In this document: positions 39,523 to 51,770 of the stretch, piece after piece
How the letters are laid out: every line of letters begins with the position of its first letter
Position numbering within the stretch: position 1 is the stretch's first letter
NCBI GenBank assembly: GCA_026413225.1
Contig: CM048552.1
Location: forward strand, 25,471,001-25,535,000
From: Otis tarda
Taxonomy: Eukaryota > Chordata > Aves > Otidiformes > Otididae
DNA: 64,000 nt
Direction: 5' to 3'
Position numbers and translations under genes: made by a program
Notes under the pieces: generated by a model
Seen by the model: the letters and a program-made list of their open reading frames with translations, nothing else
Database searches by the model: none
What the model was told of the DNA's origin: nothing

Positions 39523-40340
39523 TACTATTTCACCAAGCATTTGGAGTTCGGCAGCGATGGTCTGAAGGTGGGGGTTGTCTTTGGCTTGAGGTTTCTTTGG
39601 TAACTTGTCATTGTAGTTGCATTTATAGTTTGGCCTTATGATACAGGTGCAGAAATGTCATTTGTTACATTTGGAAAAAAAAAAAAAAACAAACCAAACA
39701 ACCAAAAGTAAGATTATCAGAGGAAAAGTGCCAAGGACATTTTGAGAACATGGTTGTAGCATATTTTAATCTATAGCTTTGCTTAGGGCTGCAAGAACAC
39801 TGGCATGGAGTTGGAGTTCCACTTGTGATTACGTTTCTTTCCCTTTTGTTCATTACCATTCATTCTTGTATCTCCATCAGATATTGATGTCCTGTGCAGA
39901 AAACAAAATGTGTGCCTCATGTAAAACACAACTATACAGGAAATCATTCTTGGAATAAGTCAGTGCCCTAGGTAAAAAAAAAATTTAGTGTATTTTCAGG
40001 ATTACACTTTGTTTAACTTTTTCTGTGCTTAATTTTAACATTATTATGTGATGTGTATTAAAAATTTTAATCTTGGTTCTTTGTATTTTGAGACTGGTGT
40101 ATGACTAGTAGGACGTCAAGGACAGTCAAACACATACAAACTACTTAGGAGTGTTGTGTCTATTCATTTTGCAAGTTTAAAGATATCTCATCATGTTGGA
40201 TGTCAGTAAGCTTGCCATCAATGTTTCTATTTCTGTGAAAAATTTCAGGCAATAAGAACACATTTTGTCGTGACCACTTCTGTATCTACCCACGTTTGTA
40301 TAGAATTCTACAATTAAAAGATGTTTTCAATATTTCAAAC
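39523..40340 (+). other. CADPS2: Presumed CADPS2 3' UTR
   Basis: Non-coding, AT-rich sequence directly after the stop codon. No AATAAA is seen close by, but ATTAAA variants occur at 40057-40062 and 40313-40318. The true cleavage site is not determined and a longer UTR is possible. Confidence 0.45.
40313..40318 (+). terminator. Candidate CADPS2 polyadenylation signal (ATTAAA)
   Basis: ATTAAA, the commonest variant of the poly(A) hexamer, lies about 790 bp after the CADPS2 stop and is followed by T-rich sequence. A second ATTAAA at 40057-40062 is an alternative. Assignment is by position only. Confidence 0.3.
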
Positions 40341-42520
40341 TATTTGAACTGGTTGTATGATTCTTCATGAGAACAAGTTTTTTTAATTATTACTATATTT
40401 AGCTTATATAGTGATTATATAAGTGAATGTATTTATTTTATAGAGCAGGTATGTACAGCAAACAAATATCAAATGACAGGATGCCTTGATAAAGAAAAAT
40501 ACCAAAAACAACTCACTGGTATATGAACAGACAGTGTCTACTGATCATTTTTCTATGCCCTCAATATGAGCTGGAAAGAATTCAAATTTTCATCAGTCTA
40601 AACTCACAAAACTTATGAAAAAAGTGTCTTTTTTTTTTTTTTGGAAGGGGGGTGGTAACATGACTAATTCCTGGGTTTGTGTAGACAAAATCGGAAAGGA
40701 TACAGATGATACCCAATGAAGTAAGGAAGGATGCTGAGGTCCTTGTTGAGCCGTAGTGCTACACCTGAAGGGCTTCGCTGATGGACTGTTGAGGGCTTAC
40801 AAGCCTGGCATGAAGTTGCCCTGCAAGAAGCAGCCATAGGACTTCAGGGGTCCTACACAAGCGTGCAGGGCTGCAGGAACTGAGAGCAGGAGCTGCAAGG
40901 AAAGTGCTTGTCAGCACACTTGGAAGCTTGACCAAGCAGGGAAGGACAAGCTGTTTAGGGAGAAACTCAAAGTGGCCGTTTTTTCCTGTGGCAAACCAGC
41001 CTCCTCATCTGCAAGGAAGAAATGGGATCTCGTAAAGAAAGCTGTTCTTCTCAGCATTTTGTGCCCCGACTGAGTGCTCGCCCAGAGGTGCCCAGGGAGG
41101 CTGGGAGAGCAGGGGGTGCGGCCCAGGATTCGTGGGGCTGCAGTGCTACGTGTGGTTTGAGGAGTGGCAGGGTGGGAGGCGGCTGCTGCAGGACAGGGCA
41201 GCCAAAGAGGCACTCACAGCGTGCTCCCCTCCATCGCTTTGCCTTCATGTTACCGGTTCTGCTGGGCTGGAGGGAAACACAGGGAGCCTCAGCGGTATTT
41301 TCCATCATTCCCAGGCGGGTTTGCTGGTTTAGGTTTCGATAGCAGTAAAAAAATTGCATATCCCTTTCCCATCTGTAGCCCTAGTTGTGTCGGTAGGTGG
41401 AAGTTGATGACGTTTGGAGGGCCAGGTGGGGCTTTGCCTGAAACGCAGGCTCAGTAAGGGCTCAGCCCCAGTCTGGCTGTGGCAGGCACTGGGGTACGGA
41501 GGAAGCCAGGCTGCCCGGTATAAGACCAAGCTCCCAAACCCAACAAAACAGAGATGAGTGCCGGTCAGGCCCAGAGGGATCTGGGCAAAGATTCCCGTTT
41601 GCCCTCTCCCTGCCATCTTTACCTCCCTGAGACCCTGCGGAGGTGCCTGTGGAGCAGCCAGTTTTAAACAGGTGAAGGCAAGTGTCACTGCGGTGGCCCT
41701 GCCGTGCCCGCCAAGGCCTCCAAATGCAGGGGCATACCAGCTCCACGCAGGGATCTCCCGAGAAGAAGGCATTAGGAAATCTTTAAGTTTCTGAGATGAC
41801 ACAAGGGTAGGAAGTGATATCAAAACTGGACGCTGTCCCTAGCAAGTCTCTAACAGTGTGGGGACCTGAAGTGGGAACTAGAAACAATGGGACAGAAGCA
41901 GGTGTCACCAGCACAGCCCAGGAGGTGATGGGTCCAACTCTCCTTCAGCGGAGACTGACCAGGCAGTAAGCAGCCCTCCTAGCCAAAAGCCCTGTGGGAA
42001 ACATCCTGATTTACACTCACCTCCCCTGTGGGCTTGTCTTCTGTCCCAAGTTGGCCTCACACCGGGAGGGGCTTCCCAGTGAGGCCTAGAACTCTCCCTG
42101 TCGATCTGGACAATTACAGAGTAAGTTATAGTGATTTCACCTGTCAGGGCCTCAGGAAGACTCCTAAGCCATCATGGTACTGACGAGGCTCACCTGGGAC
42201 CCCCCACCCACAGCCTCTGTCCAGGGTCTCCACCTCAGCTCAGTCCAGGACTGCCAGAAATGAAGTCCAGCTGTTGGTTTCTTGCTCACCTACAGCCTCA
42301 CCTGTGCTTGCTTGTGGGCCCTGTTGATCCAGACCATGACGCGTGGATTGAATTCAGACCCTCTTGACAATCACAAACCTGTCAATGATCTGGACTGTGG
42401 GTTGCCGCTATCTGTCTCCTTGCCCCAGCCTGTCCTGCGCCCTGGCTGGGGGTGGTGGGACCAGCCCTGGCTGGTGGGGCCCTGTCCCTTAGGGAGCCGT
42501 CAATCCTTTTTATTCCCTGA
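40341..42520. other. Spacer between CADPS2 and the FEZF1 CpG domain
   Basis: Composition climbs from AT-rich to about balanced. A T-run at 40629-40642 precedes a G-run. The part 41460-42500 has phrases suggestive of an old avian interspersed repeat, but I cannot name a family. No gene recognised on either strand; the overlapping open frames are chance frames in GC-richer DNA. Confidence 0.5.
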
Positions 42521-42524
42521 CATA

Positions 42525-42558
42525 ATTTAAAAAGAAAAAACAAAACAAAACAAAACAA
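42525..42558. repeat. (AAAAC)n simple repeat
   Basis: Short A-rich tract with a run of AAAAC units, located at the edge of the GC-rich FEZF1 domain. Confidence 0.85.
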
Positions 42559-43049
42559 CGAGGTTTTGTGGCTTGAAGTGGGTCTGAATTACTCAAATTT
42601 CATGAAGCATGATACACGTACGCCCCATATGTCGAGCACTTTGCTATAGAATTTCACCTGAATGCACTACTTGCAAGACATGTCTGTCGCTAACATCGAG
42701 ATGAGTAAAGAAATAGTAAAAAACCCAAATGTGATGTAACCATGAAGAAGTTACAAGATGTTTGTGATTTCAGAAAAATTAACTCAGCCACAAAGTATGT
42801 GACAAGTTATTATTAGCAGGGCAGCACAGCAGACATCACAGGAAGGCAGATACAGAAATGACAGCACTCCAAAGGTCATCCCATTTCTTATTAATTCACG
42901 TAATTTCTTAGCAACTGGGTTTGTGAAAGCGTGAACCAACGCCACGCTTGAGAAGGCCAGTGAGGATCTGTGTGACAGCTTCCGAGCTAAAATCCCGCTG
43001 ACATGGAAGCCAGGAGAAGGCACGACCGGTTGCACGCCCCAGAGGTGTT

Positions 43050-44705
43050 GAAGGCCGGGTGCTTCCAGGCTTGAGGTGTGGGAGAGGAGAAGGATAGGGT
43101 GCGGGACTCATTTTGTCCGAAAGGGGCAGAACCTGGCATCCCCGTGGGACTCGAAGAGACCCCTCGGCAGGGCCGGGATGCCCAGTGGAGCCCCCAGCCC
43201 GGCCGGACACCCAGGGGCGTTTTGTTCTAATAGAGACTTAAAAAAAAAAAAAAAAAAAAAATCAACAAAACCGCAAACCCAAACAACCAAAACCCAAAGT
43301 TTTGGAACTCTGGGGCAATATTCTCCCTCCCTGAGGGCTGCTCCGTGGTCCCCCGTGTCCGGGTGTGGGTGCCGGGTGAGCAGCCGGGGGCGGCGGGGTT
43401 GCCGTCCAGCAACGGCCCGACGACGTGGCCCCTGCGTTTATTCTTATTTTCACTGATTTTTTTTTCGCTGGGCTTCCCCCCTCCCGCTGGCCCCCACGGT
43501 GTCCCGGCCCCGGCAGCCCGTCGATGGTCGACGCCCCCTCCCCGCCGCCCGGGGCGAGCCCGGAGCCGTTAGGTCCCCGTGCACCCGGAGAAAACAGGGA
43601 CAAAAAATAAGAAGTTAATTGCCCCTGATCCTATTCAGAATCTTAAAAACAAATAGTTTCCCCCAGCCAAAGAGGGCAAGATGTTCGCTCAGCAGCGACG
43701 GGGCCAAAACGTTTGTCGAACTGGGAAAGGGACAAATGGCGAAGCGGCGCCCCAGGCTCCGGCTGCCGCTGGCCCCTCCCAGCCCCTCGGAGCCGGTGAC
43801 CCCCGCTGGGTCCCCTGCAGGGCGGGACCCACCAGATCCCGCCGCCCGCCTGCCTGGCCGGCACCCTCAGGCAAACCCCGCGACGGGAGGGCAGGGAGGC
43901 CGGCTCCACAGGGCCGCTGCGTGCAGTTTCAGCTTCTGTCTCACGGAAAGGCTCTTAAGTGAAAAGGCTAAATTTGCTGCTGTCTGGGTTTCGGTTTAGA
44001 GGAATCTGTGCGGGACGTGCCGTACCATCAAACTTCGTTTTACCTCCGGGAACGCTCGTGTTTGGCGTGGGGTGGGTGTCAACTCTTTTTTCTTTTGCGA
44101 AGGATTCTGTTAAAAACAACAGCACTTTGTCCTTTTCCCTTGCGGTGGAGCTGATGCAGAGGGATGCTAACCCCTGCTGCCCCACCCCCCGCTTTAACGC
44201 TTTCCTTCGTTTATGTTTGGATTTCCCTTCGAAAGACGGCAAGGAAGCGAGCCCTGGGGTGGGGAGGAACAGGAGAGGCAGCCAGGGGCTAATCCCGAGT
44301 TTTAAGAAGCTCGAGTGGGTGCATTTCGCTGCTCGGGGCAGGGGAAACGGCGGCCGAGCTGGGGAGCGCCTGTCCCGGGTGGGTGGAGGCGGTGGGGGGG
44401 GTCATCGCCACCTCACAAAGCCGGCGGCTCCGGAGGAGACGGCGAGGAAGGGTATTTGGTGCGAGCAAACCTCATTTTTTGCAGCCAGCCTCGGTGGCGG
44501 CACTACGAACGGCGATTATGACGGATAACCGCAGTAACCAGGCTGTGACCGGGCGCCGTCGGGTCCGCCGGTGCCGCGGCCAGGAGCATCTTCCGTAACC
44601 TACCGGTCCCTCGGCGCTCGGCTGGCCCGGGGAGACCGGTCCGGAGCCCGGCTGCCGTGGGGAGGCAGGGGCCGAGCCCCCGCAGGGAGCAGGGGGGCTG
44701 TGGTA
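43050..44705. promoter_or_regulatory. CpG-rich island upstream of FEZF1
   Basis: Dense CpG dinucleotides (for example 43360-43430, 43500-43570, 43740-43900 and 44340-44700) in a region with many overlapping open frames on both strands, which are a by-product of GC-richness. It contains a 22-base A tract at 43240-43261 and a G-rich run at 44377-44401. CpG islands of this breadth commonly mark Polycomb-regulated developmental genes; here that is inference from the neighbouring FEZF1. Confidence 0.6.
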
Positions 44706-45000
44706 AAACACTTCCAGGAAAAGATGAATACACGCAACAGAAGGTTAGCGGAGTTATTATCCTTTTCAATTCATTTTTTACTTAAAAACGCAATGGAATT
44801 ATTCATTTTATTAAGGAGGAAGAAATTAAAGATTAGGCTTTAGGCGGTATTTTACCTCCGTCTAATCGCCTCTGGGGTCGGATTGGAGTAATCCTGACGA
44901 CGAGATGAATTCGCCAGTGACTGGGATTTTGGGTGCACGCGGAGATACGCTCTGATAATAATGCAAGTGAGCAATATCAAGAACATAGCTTAGGAGCGAA
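44706..45000. promoter_or_regulatory. Candidate FEZF1 upstream enhancer with OTX-type sites
   Basis: An AT-rich, non-repetitive block embedded between CpG-rich DNA. It carries an inverted pair GGATT-N5-AATCC at 44880-44894 whose right arm is TAATCC, the core bound by K50 homeodomains such as OTX, PITX and GSC. TAATCG occurs at 44863-44868 and GATTAG at 44831-44836. This site content fits a forebrain enhancer, but activity is inferred only. Confidence 0.35.
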
Positions 45001-45298
45001 TGAAACGCAAAACCGATTACGGGGAAAAAGAGAACAGCAGCTTTCCCGGGCAGGACACGAAATCAACTCCAGGCAAAACTTTTTTGCCCTTGATTCCTCC
45101 GCCGGTCTGTAGCCGGCAGGCCCGCTCCTTCCCCCGCCGGCCCCGTCTGCCGGGGCTCGGTACACGCCGCCGGGCAGGGAGGGGGTCCGGGTCTGGGGCG
45201 TCCGGTCCGGTCTGCAGCCCACTCGTGTCCTCTGCGGAAAGACACCGGCCAAGAGGTCACTTTCTGCCACCCTCAGAGCCTGTAAATCTCTCTGCCTC

Positions 45299-45480
45299 GG
45301 GGAAAAGAAAAACAAAGAAAACAAAAAAAAAGTCAAAACCAACAACAACAACAAAAAAACCACAAAAAATCCCCCTTAAAACAAACAAACAAAAAAAACA
45401 AACACAAAACAACAACGACAAAAAAAACCAAAACAAAACAACAACAAACACCCCCCCCCCCCCAAAAAAAAAAAACCAAA
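45299..45480. repeat. A/C low-complexity tract with poly(C) run
   Basis: About 180 bp made almost only of A and C, with CAA-type and AAAAC-type units and a run of 13-14 C at 45450-45463, followed by an A run. It creates a spurious Lys/Asn/Thr-rich open frame. Confidence 0.9.
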
Positions 45481-45599
45481 CGAACTCCCCGCGCCGGCAC
45501 GGCTGCAGGATATTTGCCTCTCGGCAGACAGGCGACATCGCTAAAAAGATGCAGTCCGAGCGCAAGGCAAAGCTCAAAGCTCAGAACAGGATTAAAAAA

Positions 45600-45619
45600 A
45601 TATATATATATATATATAT
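45600..45619. repeat. (TA)n microsatellite
   Basis: Ten AT dinucleotides in a row, preceded by an A run. Confidence 0.9.
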
Positions 45620-45769
45620 CTCGACACCGATTTTAGTGAAGTCTACCTATACCGCGGGCAGATCCAGCACTAGCAAGGCTCCTTCTCTGGGACGGAACAG
45701 AACGACTTCCCCCCCCCCTCCAAAAAAAAAAAGTTTAAAAATTATTTTAAAAATTTAAAATACAGCTTT

Positions 45770-46150
45770 TATGTCTCTATTTAGTAATTACGCATCAACG
45801 TAAATTCTGTTGTGCGCTACGAAATGGAGGCACATCTGTAAAGAAGTAACGAATAATCAAGCTCCCGCTTCTCCACGCGTGTGTCTCAGCGCTGAGGAGG
45901 CCGGTGTAATTGTCGTGGCAGGGCTGTAATTGCTGCTTTGGGATATTTACCCTGCTCGGATGACACTACATATTTTACTTTCAAACGCATGTCAAAAAGT
46001 CAATCCCGAAAAGACCAGTTAAGAGCAAGCTGTTAACATATTAAGTATATGGGATTTGAAGCCTTTAAAACCCACTCGACAATAATTCCCTTCTTCAGCA
46101 CCAATCAAGAGGAAATTTGCCTAGATTGAATTAAATGTAAATTGCTCTGA
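45770..46150. promoter_or_regulatory. Candidate FEZF1 upstream enhancer with paired TGTAATTG sites
   Basis: A non-repetitive block between CpG islands. It contains TAATTA at 45785-45790 and two identical TGTAATTG octamers at 45905-45912 and 45925-45932, exactly 20 bp apart start to start (about two helical turns). The following sequence is AT-rich and shows neither repeats nor a plausible reading frame. The look is that of a conserved noncoding developmental element; function is inference. Confidence 0.4.
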
Positions 46151-46159
46151 AGGAGGAAG

Positions 46160-47140
46160 CTCTCCTTTGGCAGGCACAAAACAAGCGATGGACACCGACG
46201 CCCCTGAGGTGCGGGCAGCCCGGGGCAGCAGCCCCGCACGGCGCTGGTGGACACGGATCCGGACCCCTGGTCCCCGTGGATCGTCCGTGTCCTTCCCCCT
46301 GCCCCCGGGTCGGCGACACTGGCCGAGCCGGAGCTGGCGGTGCCGCTGCGGGGAGCAGCAGGTAAGAGGCGGGCGGCTGCTGGAACCGGAGGCGGTCCCC
46401 AGCCCGGCCGGGGGAAAACGGGGAGCGGCACCCGAGCTGAGCATCGCGGCCGGGGACCCCGCACGGCACGGGGCGGCTCGGGCCCTTCCTCCTCTTCGGG
46501 GTCGGCCCCAGCTCCCATCCCCTACCTGTGCTGCGGGGCACCGCGGGGACGGGACGGGCGCGGTGGCGGCAGCGCGAGTGGGGTGCATCCTCCGTGGCCA
46601 GCTCCCACCCGCCGTCCGACGCCCGTGGCGGGGCCCGGGGGGGCATCTCTTTCCCTGTCCCCCGTAGCTCCCCGGAGCTGGCACGGCAGTGCCCGGCTGC
46701 GGGGATACCGTCGTGCCACAGCCGCTGCCTTGTCCCCCTGAAATGGGAGCCGCGGTGACCCAGGGCGGCATCGACCCGGTGACAGCGCCGAGGACAGGGA
46801 TGCCTCCATCCTTCCCTCCATCCTTCCCTTCATCCCTGAATCCCACCAGCGGGGCCCTCCGCGGGGGGAAGCGGCCTGGCCCTGCCCCACCAGCCACCCG
46901 TTCCCGCGCCGAGGGAAAGGGTGAAAGGACCCTCCTCTGCTCCCGGGGATTTCGGCAGCGGCTTCTCGGTCACCAGCGGAAGGAACTCCCGGCCGGCGGG
47001 AGGAACGGGGGCTTGTGTTGACCCCCAGCCGTCGGGTCGTGGGACGGGAGGTGGATATAGAAAGCCCCTTGCTCACCGCTGACCTCCGCCTCTCCCCGAC
47101 CCCCCACTTCGCTCCAGGTATTGTTGTAAGTCCTTGTTGT
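46160..47140. promoter_or_regulatory. CpG island, FEZF1 5' flank
   Basis: Very GC- and CpG-rich DNA. Long open frames occur on both strands (the longest 46121-46897 on the minus strand) but overlap each other, show Arg/Gly/Pro/Ala bias and no domain, so they are composition artefacts. It contains a CCATCC/CTTCC short repeat at 46804-46840. A divergent antisense noncoding transcript starts near FEZF1 in humans (FEZF1-AS1); whether this island starts one here cannot be seen. Confidence 0.5.
46804..46840. repeat. CCATCCTTCCCT short tandem repeat
   Basis: About three imperfect units of a pyrimidine-rich 12-mer. A close relative lies in FEZF1 intron 2 (49641-49676). Confidence 0.75.
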
Positions 47141-47819
47141 AAGTTATTATTGTGAGTAACTATTGCCAGTATTCACGAGGGGCTTTGGAGCCACCCGTCC
47201 GCAACGGGGCTGCCAAGCTTCGTTTAAAAATGTCCGGTTAGGGGTCCATGTACCCATAAGCGCTGTGTGTGTGCTGTGTACTTCTTCCTGTACCTGTACC
47301 GATCCTGAGTTTTTGATATTTGTATTGTGCGTCTGTTGTTTAAGGACAGAGAAGCTACACCTAGTGTACATGCAGGTTATTTTACATATATACATATCTC
47401 TATCTAAATGGTGCTTTAGATTTAAAAGGCACTCCCTCTTCCTACCTCCTGTTCCTCCTCTTCCCCAGCCCCAGGTATGATCCATCCTTTTGCTCCCAAG
47501 CACTTGTTGGATCTGGCCCGGGTGGCTCCCGCATCCCCCGTGCGTTGCTCTTGCCGTTTGCACGTCGCAAATTCCCCGCTCGTTTCTTTATCGCCCTTTC
47601 CGAAAGCCACCTGACCCCGTCCTTTAAAGCGGTGAACAGACCAGGAGCGGTCCCAGGAGCAGAGCAACCATCTCCCTCCCTCCCTCAGACACACGCACAC
47701 CCCCCCCCTCGCCACCCCCACGCACAAAGAGCTCGGGCTGGAAAGTGGCAGGGAAGCAAACAGCTTCCCCTCCAGCCGCTCCTTCTGCAGCACCTCGTTT
47801 GACAAACACCCCGGCGCTT

Positions 47820-48285
47820 GCCCTTGAATTGGGCTTCGCATCCCTATTTAGCACTTGGACAATGATTTTAGATGATGTCACTTAAAGCCAAACAAGAAAA
47901 TTGATCTCGGATTTGCTTGGCCTCTAAAGCCTGGTTAAGCAGATTGCAAATAATAATAATACAAAAAAAAAAAAAAAGAGGGAGAGAGAGAGAGGGGGAG
48001 GGAGGCAGAGGTGAGAGAGGGAAGGAGGAGGGGGAGACACCTCCTTCCCTGGGCGGGGGAGGCGCGGGCGCCAATGAAAAGTGGCCGCTTCCTGGGGGGG
48101 AAAAAACTTTTCCTGTTGACTGTTGGAAGCGAATTGAGCAATTATCTAGTTTACCTTCTCCTCTTGGAAGTTAACGATTGGCGAGATCTCGGCTGCGTTA
48201 TTGACACAACACTTTCTATTGATAGGAATAAGTAGCGATTGTCCCGAGCCGCTCGGTGCGCCGCAGCGAAGGGTGCGGAGCTGGC
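47820..48285 (+). promoter_or_regulatory. FEZF1: Presumed FEZF1 proximal promoter and start of 5' leader
   Basis: The block directly upstream of the FEZF1 reading frame combines TF-site words with CpG-rich DNA: a SOX-like ACAATG at 47859-47864, a CRE-like TGATGTCA at 47873-47880, a CCAAT box at 48071-48075 and a homeodomain-like CAATTATC at 48139-48146. No clear TATA box is present, as expected for a CpG-island promoter. The transcription start cannot be fixed from sequence. Confidence 0.45.
47962..48037. repeat. Poly(A) plus GA/GGA purine tract
   Basis: About 76 bp of almost pure purines on the + strand: an A run, then (GA)n and GGA-rich sequence, lying just upstream of the FEZF1 CCAAT box. 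Confidence 0.9.
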
Positions 48286-48384
48286 ATGAGTCCACCGGGC
48301 TGCGACGGCGCGGTTCCGCCGGCGGAGGCTGCGGTGACGGCGGCGGCGGCGGCGATGCTGGGCTCCCTCCTCGCAGATCAGTGA
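48286..48384 (+). CDS. Upstream ORF in the FEZF1 5' leader (32 codons)
   Basis: ATG at 48286 opens a 32-codon frame closed by TGA at 48382-48384, 160 bp before the FEZF1 ATG and in a different position from the main frame. The start has G at -3 but A at +4, a moderate context. The peptide is Ala-rich (MSPPGCDGAV... ending GSLLADQ) and includes a GCG-repeat-coded Ala run. If the transcript starts upstream of 48286 it could reduce translation of FEZF1. Its status as a translated element is inference; the peptide itself is probably not functional. Confidence 0.35.
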   Translation: MSPPGCDGAVPPAEAAVTAAAAAMLGSLLADQ

Positions 48385-48497
48385 CAAGAAAAGGGGCACA
48401 GAGAGAGAGAGAGCGAAAAAGAGAGAGAGGGGAGGGAGGGGAAAAAAAAAAAAAAAAGAAAAGGAAAAGGGGGGAAAAACAAAGAAAAAAAAAAGAG
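48385..48497. repeat. Purine-rich GA and poly(A) tract in FEZF1 5' leader
   Basis: About 110 bp composed nearly only of A and G, with (GA)n followed by A runs of 13-16 bases. It lies between the upstream ORF and the FEZF1 start codon. Confidence 0.9.
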
Positions 48498-48544
48498 GCG
48501 TCTACCACAGCGGCTCAAACCGGGCGAACAAATGCAAGCCAACC

Positions 48545-51021
<2,477 letters not shown>

Positions 51022-51220
51022 GGGGCGGCCGCTCCCCGACGGCAGCTCCCACCCGCCCCTCTTTGCATGCACCTCTTCAGCGGTTCTGTGTGCTTCGCTC
51101 TGTATCGCCACTAACGTTTTACGGGACTGTTTCCCCCTTTAAAAAATTTTTTTTTTGTTTATTTTTTTAAAGACTACTTTTTGTTGTTGCGCCTCAGGTG
51201 GAGAGATGGTTAAAAAAAAA

Positions 51221-51297
51221 AAGAAAGAAAAGAAAAGAAAAGAAAAGAAAAGAAAAGAAAAGAAAAGAAAAGAAAAGAAAAGAAAAGAAAAGAAAAA
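51221..51297. repeat. (AAAAG)n microsatellite in FEZF1 3' UTR
   Basis: About 13 uninterrupted AAAAG units flanked by a poly(A) run at 51212-51222. Long uninterrupted arrays are usually length-polymorphic. It sits 200 bp after the FEZF1 stop codon. Confidence 0.95.
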
Positions 51298-51591
51298 GCG
51301 CCAAGCCAATTTCTGCTGTATTTATTTGGGATCTGTATTACTGGGAACGCTGCACCACTTTAATTATTTCGATGTATATATATATTTCCATTGTGTTGAT
51401 CCTGCCCTGCCTCCACTGCCTGCTGGTTATTCTCTCCCTCCCTTCTTGGTTTCCTCCTCTCCCTCTCCCCCGTGAATATCGTATCTATTATGGACAGAGC
51501 TGGTTCGCTATGTACGGATTTGAATTTCGGTTTGATTCTTGCACGTGGAAAAAAAAAAAAAAAAAAAAAAAGAATTCGTTGACCTGGTGGA

Positions 51592-51597
51592 AATAAA
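51592..51597 (+). terminator. FEZF1: FEZF1 polyadenylation signal (AATAAA)
   Basis: The first canonical AATAAA after the FEZF1 stop, 570 bp downstream. A further AATAAA exists at 52599-52604, so a longer 3' end is possible. Confidence 0.55.
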
Positions 51598-51669
51598 TAT
51601 CCGAAGCCGAGCGAGGGCGGGGGCTGGGGCGGTCTAACGGCAAACCTCTGCCGCTTCCTTGCCAAAACA

Positions 51670-51770
51670 CTGGAACAACCGCTAAAGACTTTAATTAAGA
51701 GGGGTAATTAGTTCGGATTGATCAAAGCCGGGTTGTTATGTTATTAGCTGCTCAGCAGACTCTGCCAAGC
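51670..51770. promoter_or_regulatory. Candidate FEZF1 downstream enhancer
   Basis: Just after the presumed transcript end, a small AT-rich island in CpG-rich DNA holds TTAATTAAG (51691-51699), TAATTA (51705-51710) and ATCAAAG, a TCF/LEF-type core (51721-51727). Site content suggests a regulatory element; there is no direct evidence of function. Confidence 0.3.

Larger units (their letters stand above)
51022..51615 (+). other. FEZF1: Presumed FEZF1 3' UTR
   Basis: Non-coding sequence from the stop to just after the AATAAA at 51592-51597. It contains T-rich sequence at 51148-51170, an (AAAAG)n microsatellite, and a 23-base A tract at 51549-51571. The end is inferred from the hexamer. Confidence 0.55.

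Noticed and set aside
41329-42530. Several overlapping frames and repeat-like phrases, considered as an LTR element or gene
   Set aside because: No terminal repeats, no retroviral or host domain, no splice structure. A decayed repeat is possible but I cannot name it.
45000-45758. 252-codon open frame on the plus strand
   Set aside because: Its middle third is Lys/Thr/Asn/Gln/Pro low complexity made by an A/C tract and a TA repeat. No recognisable domain or splice context.
46121-46897. 258-codon open frame on the minus strand in the FEZF1 5' flank
   Set aside because: Gly/Pro/Arg/Ala-rich translation with no domain, in CpG-dense DNA where frames on both strands are open at once. A composition artefact.
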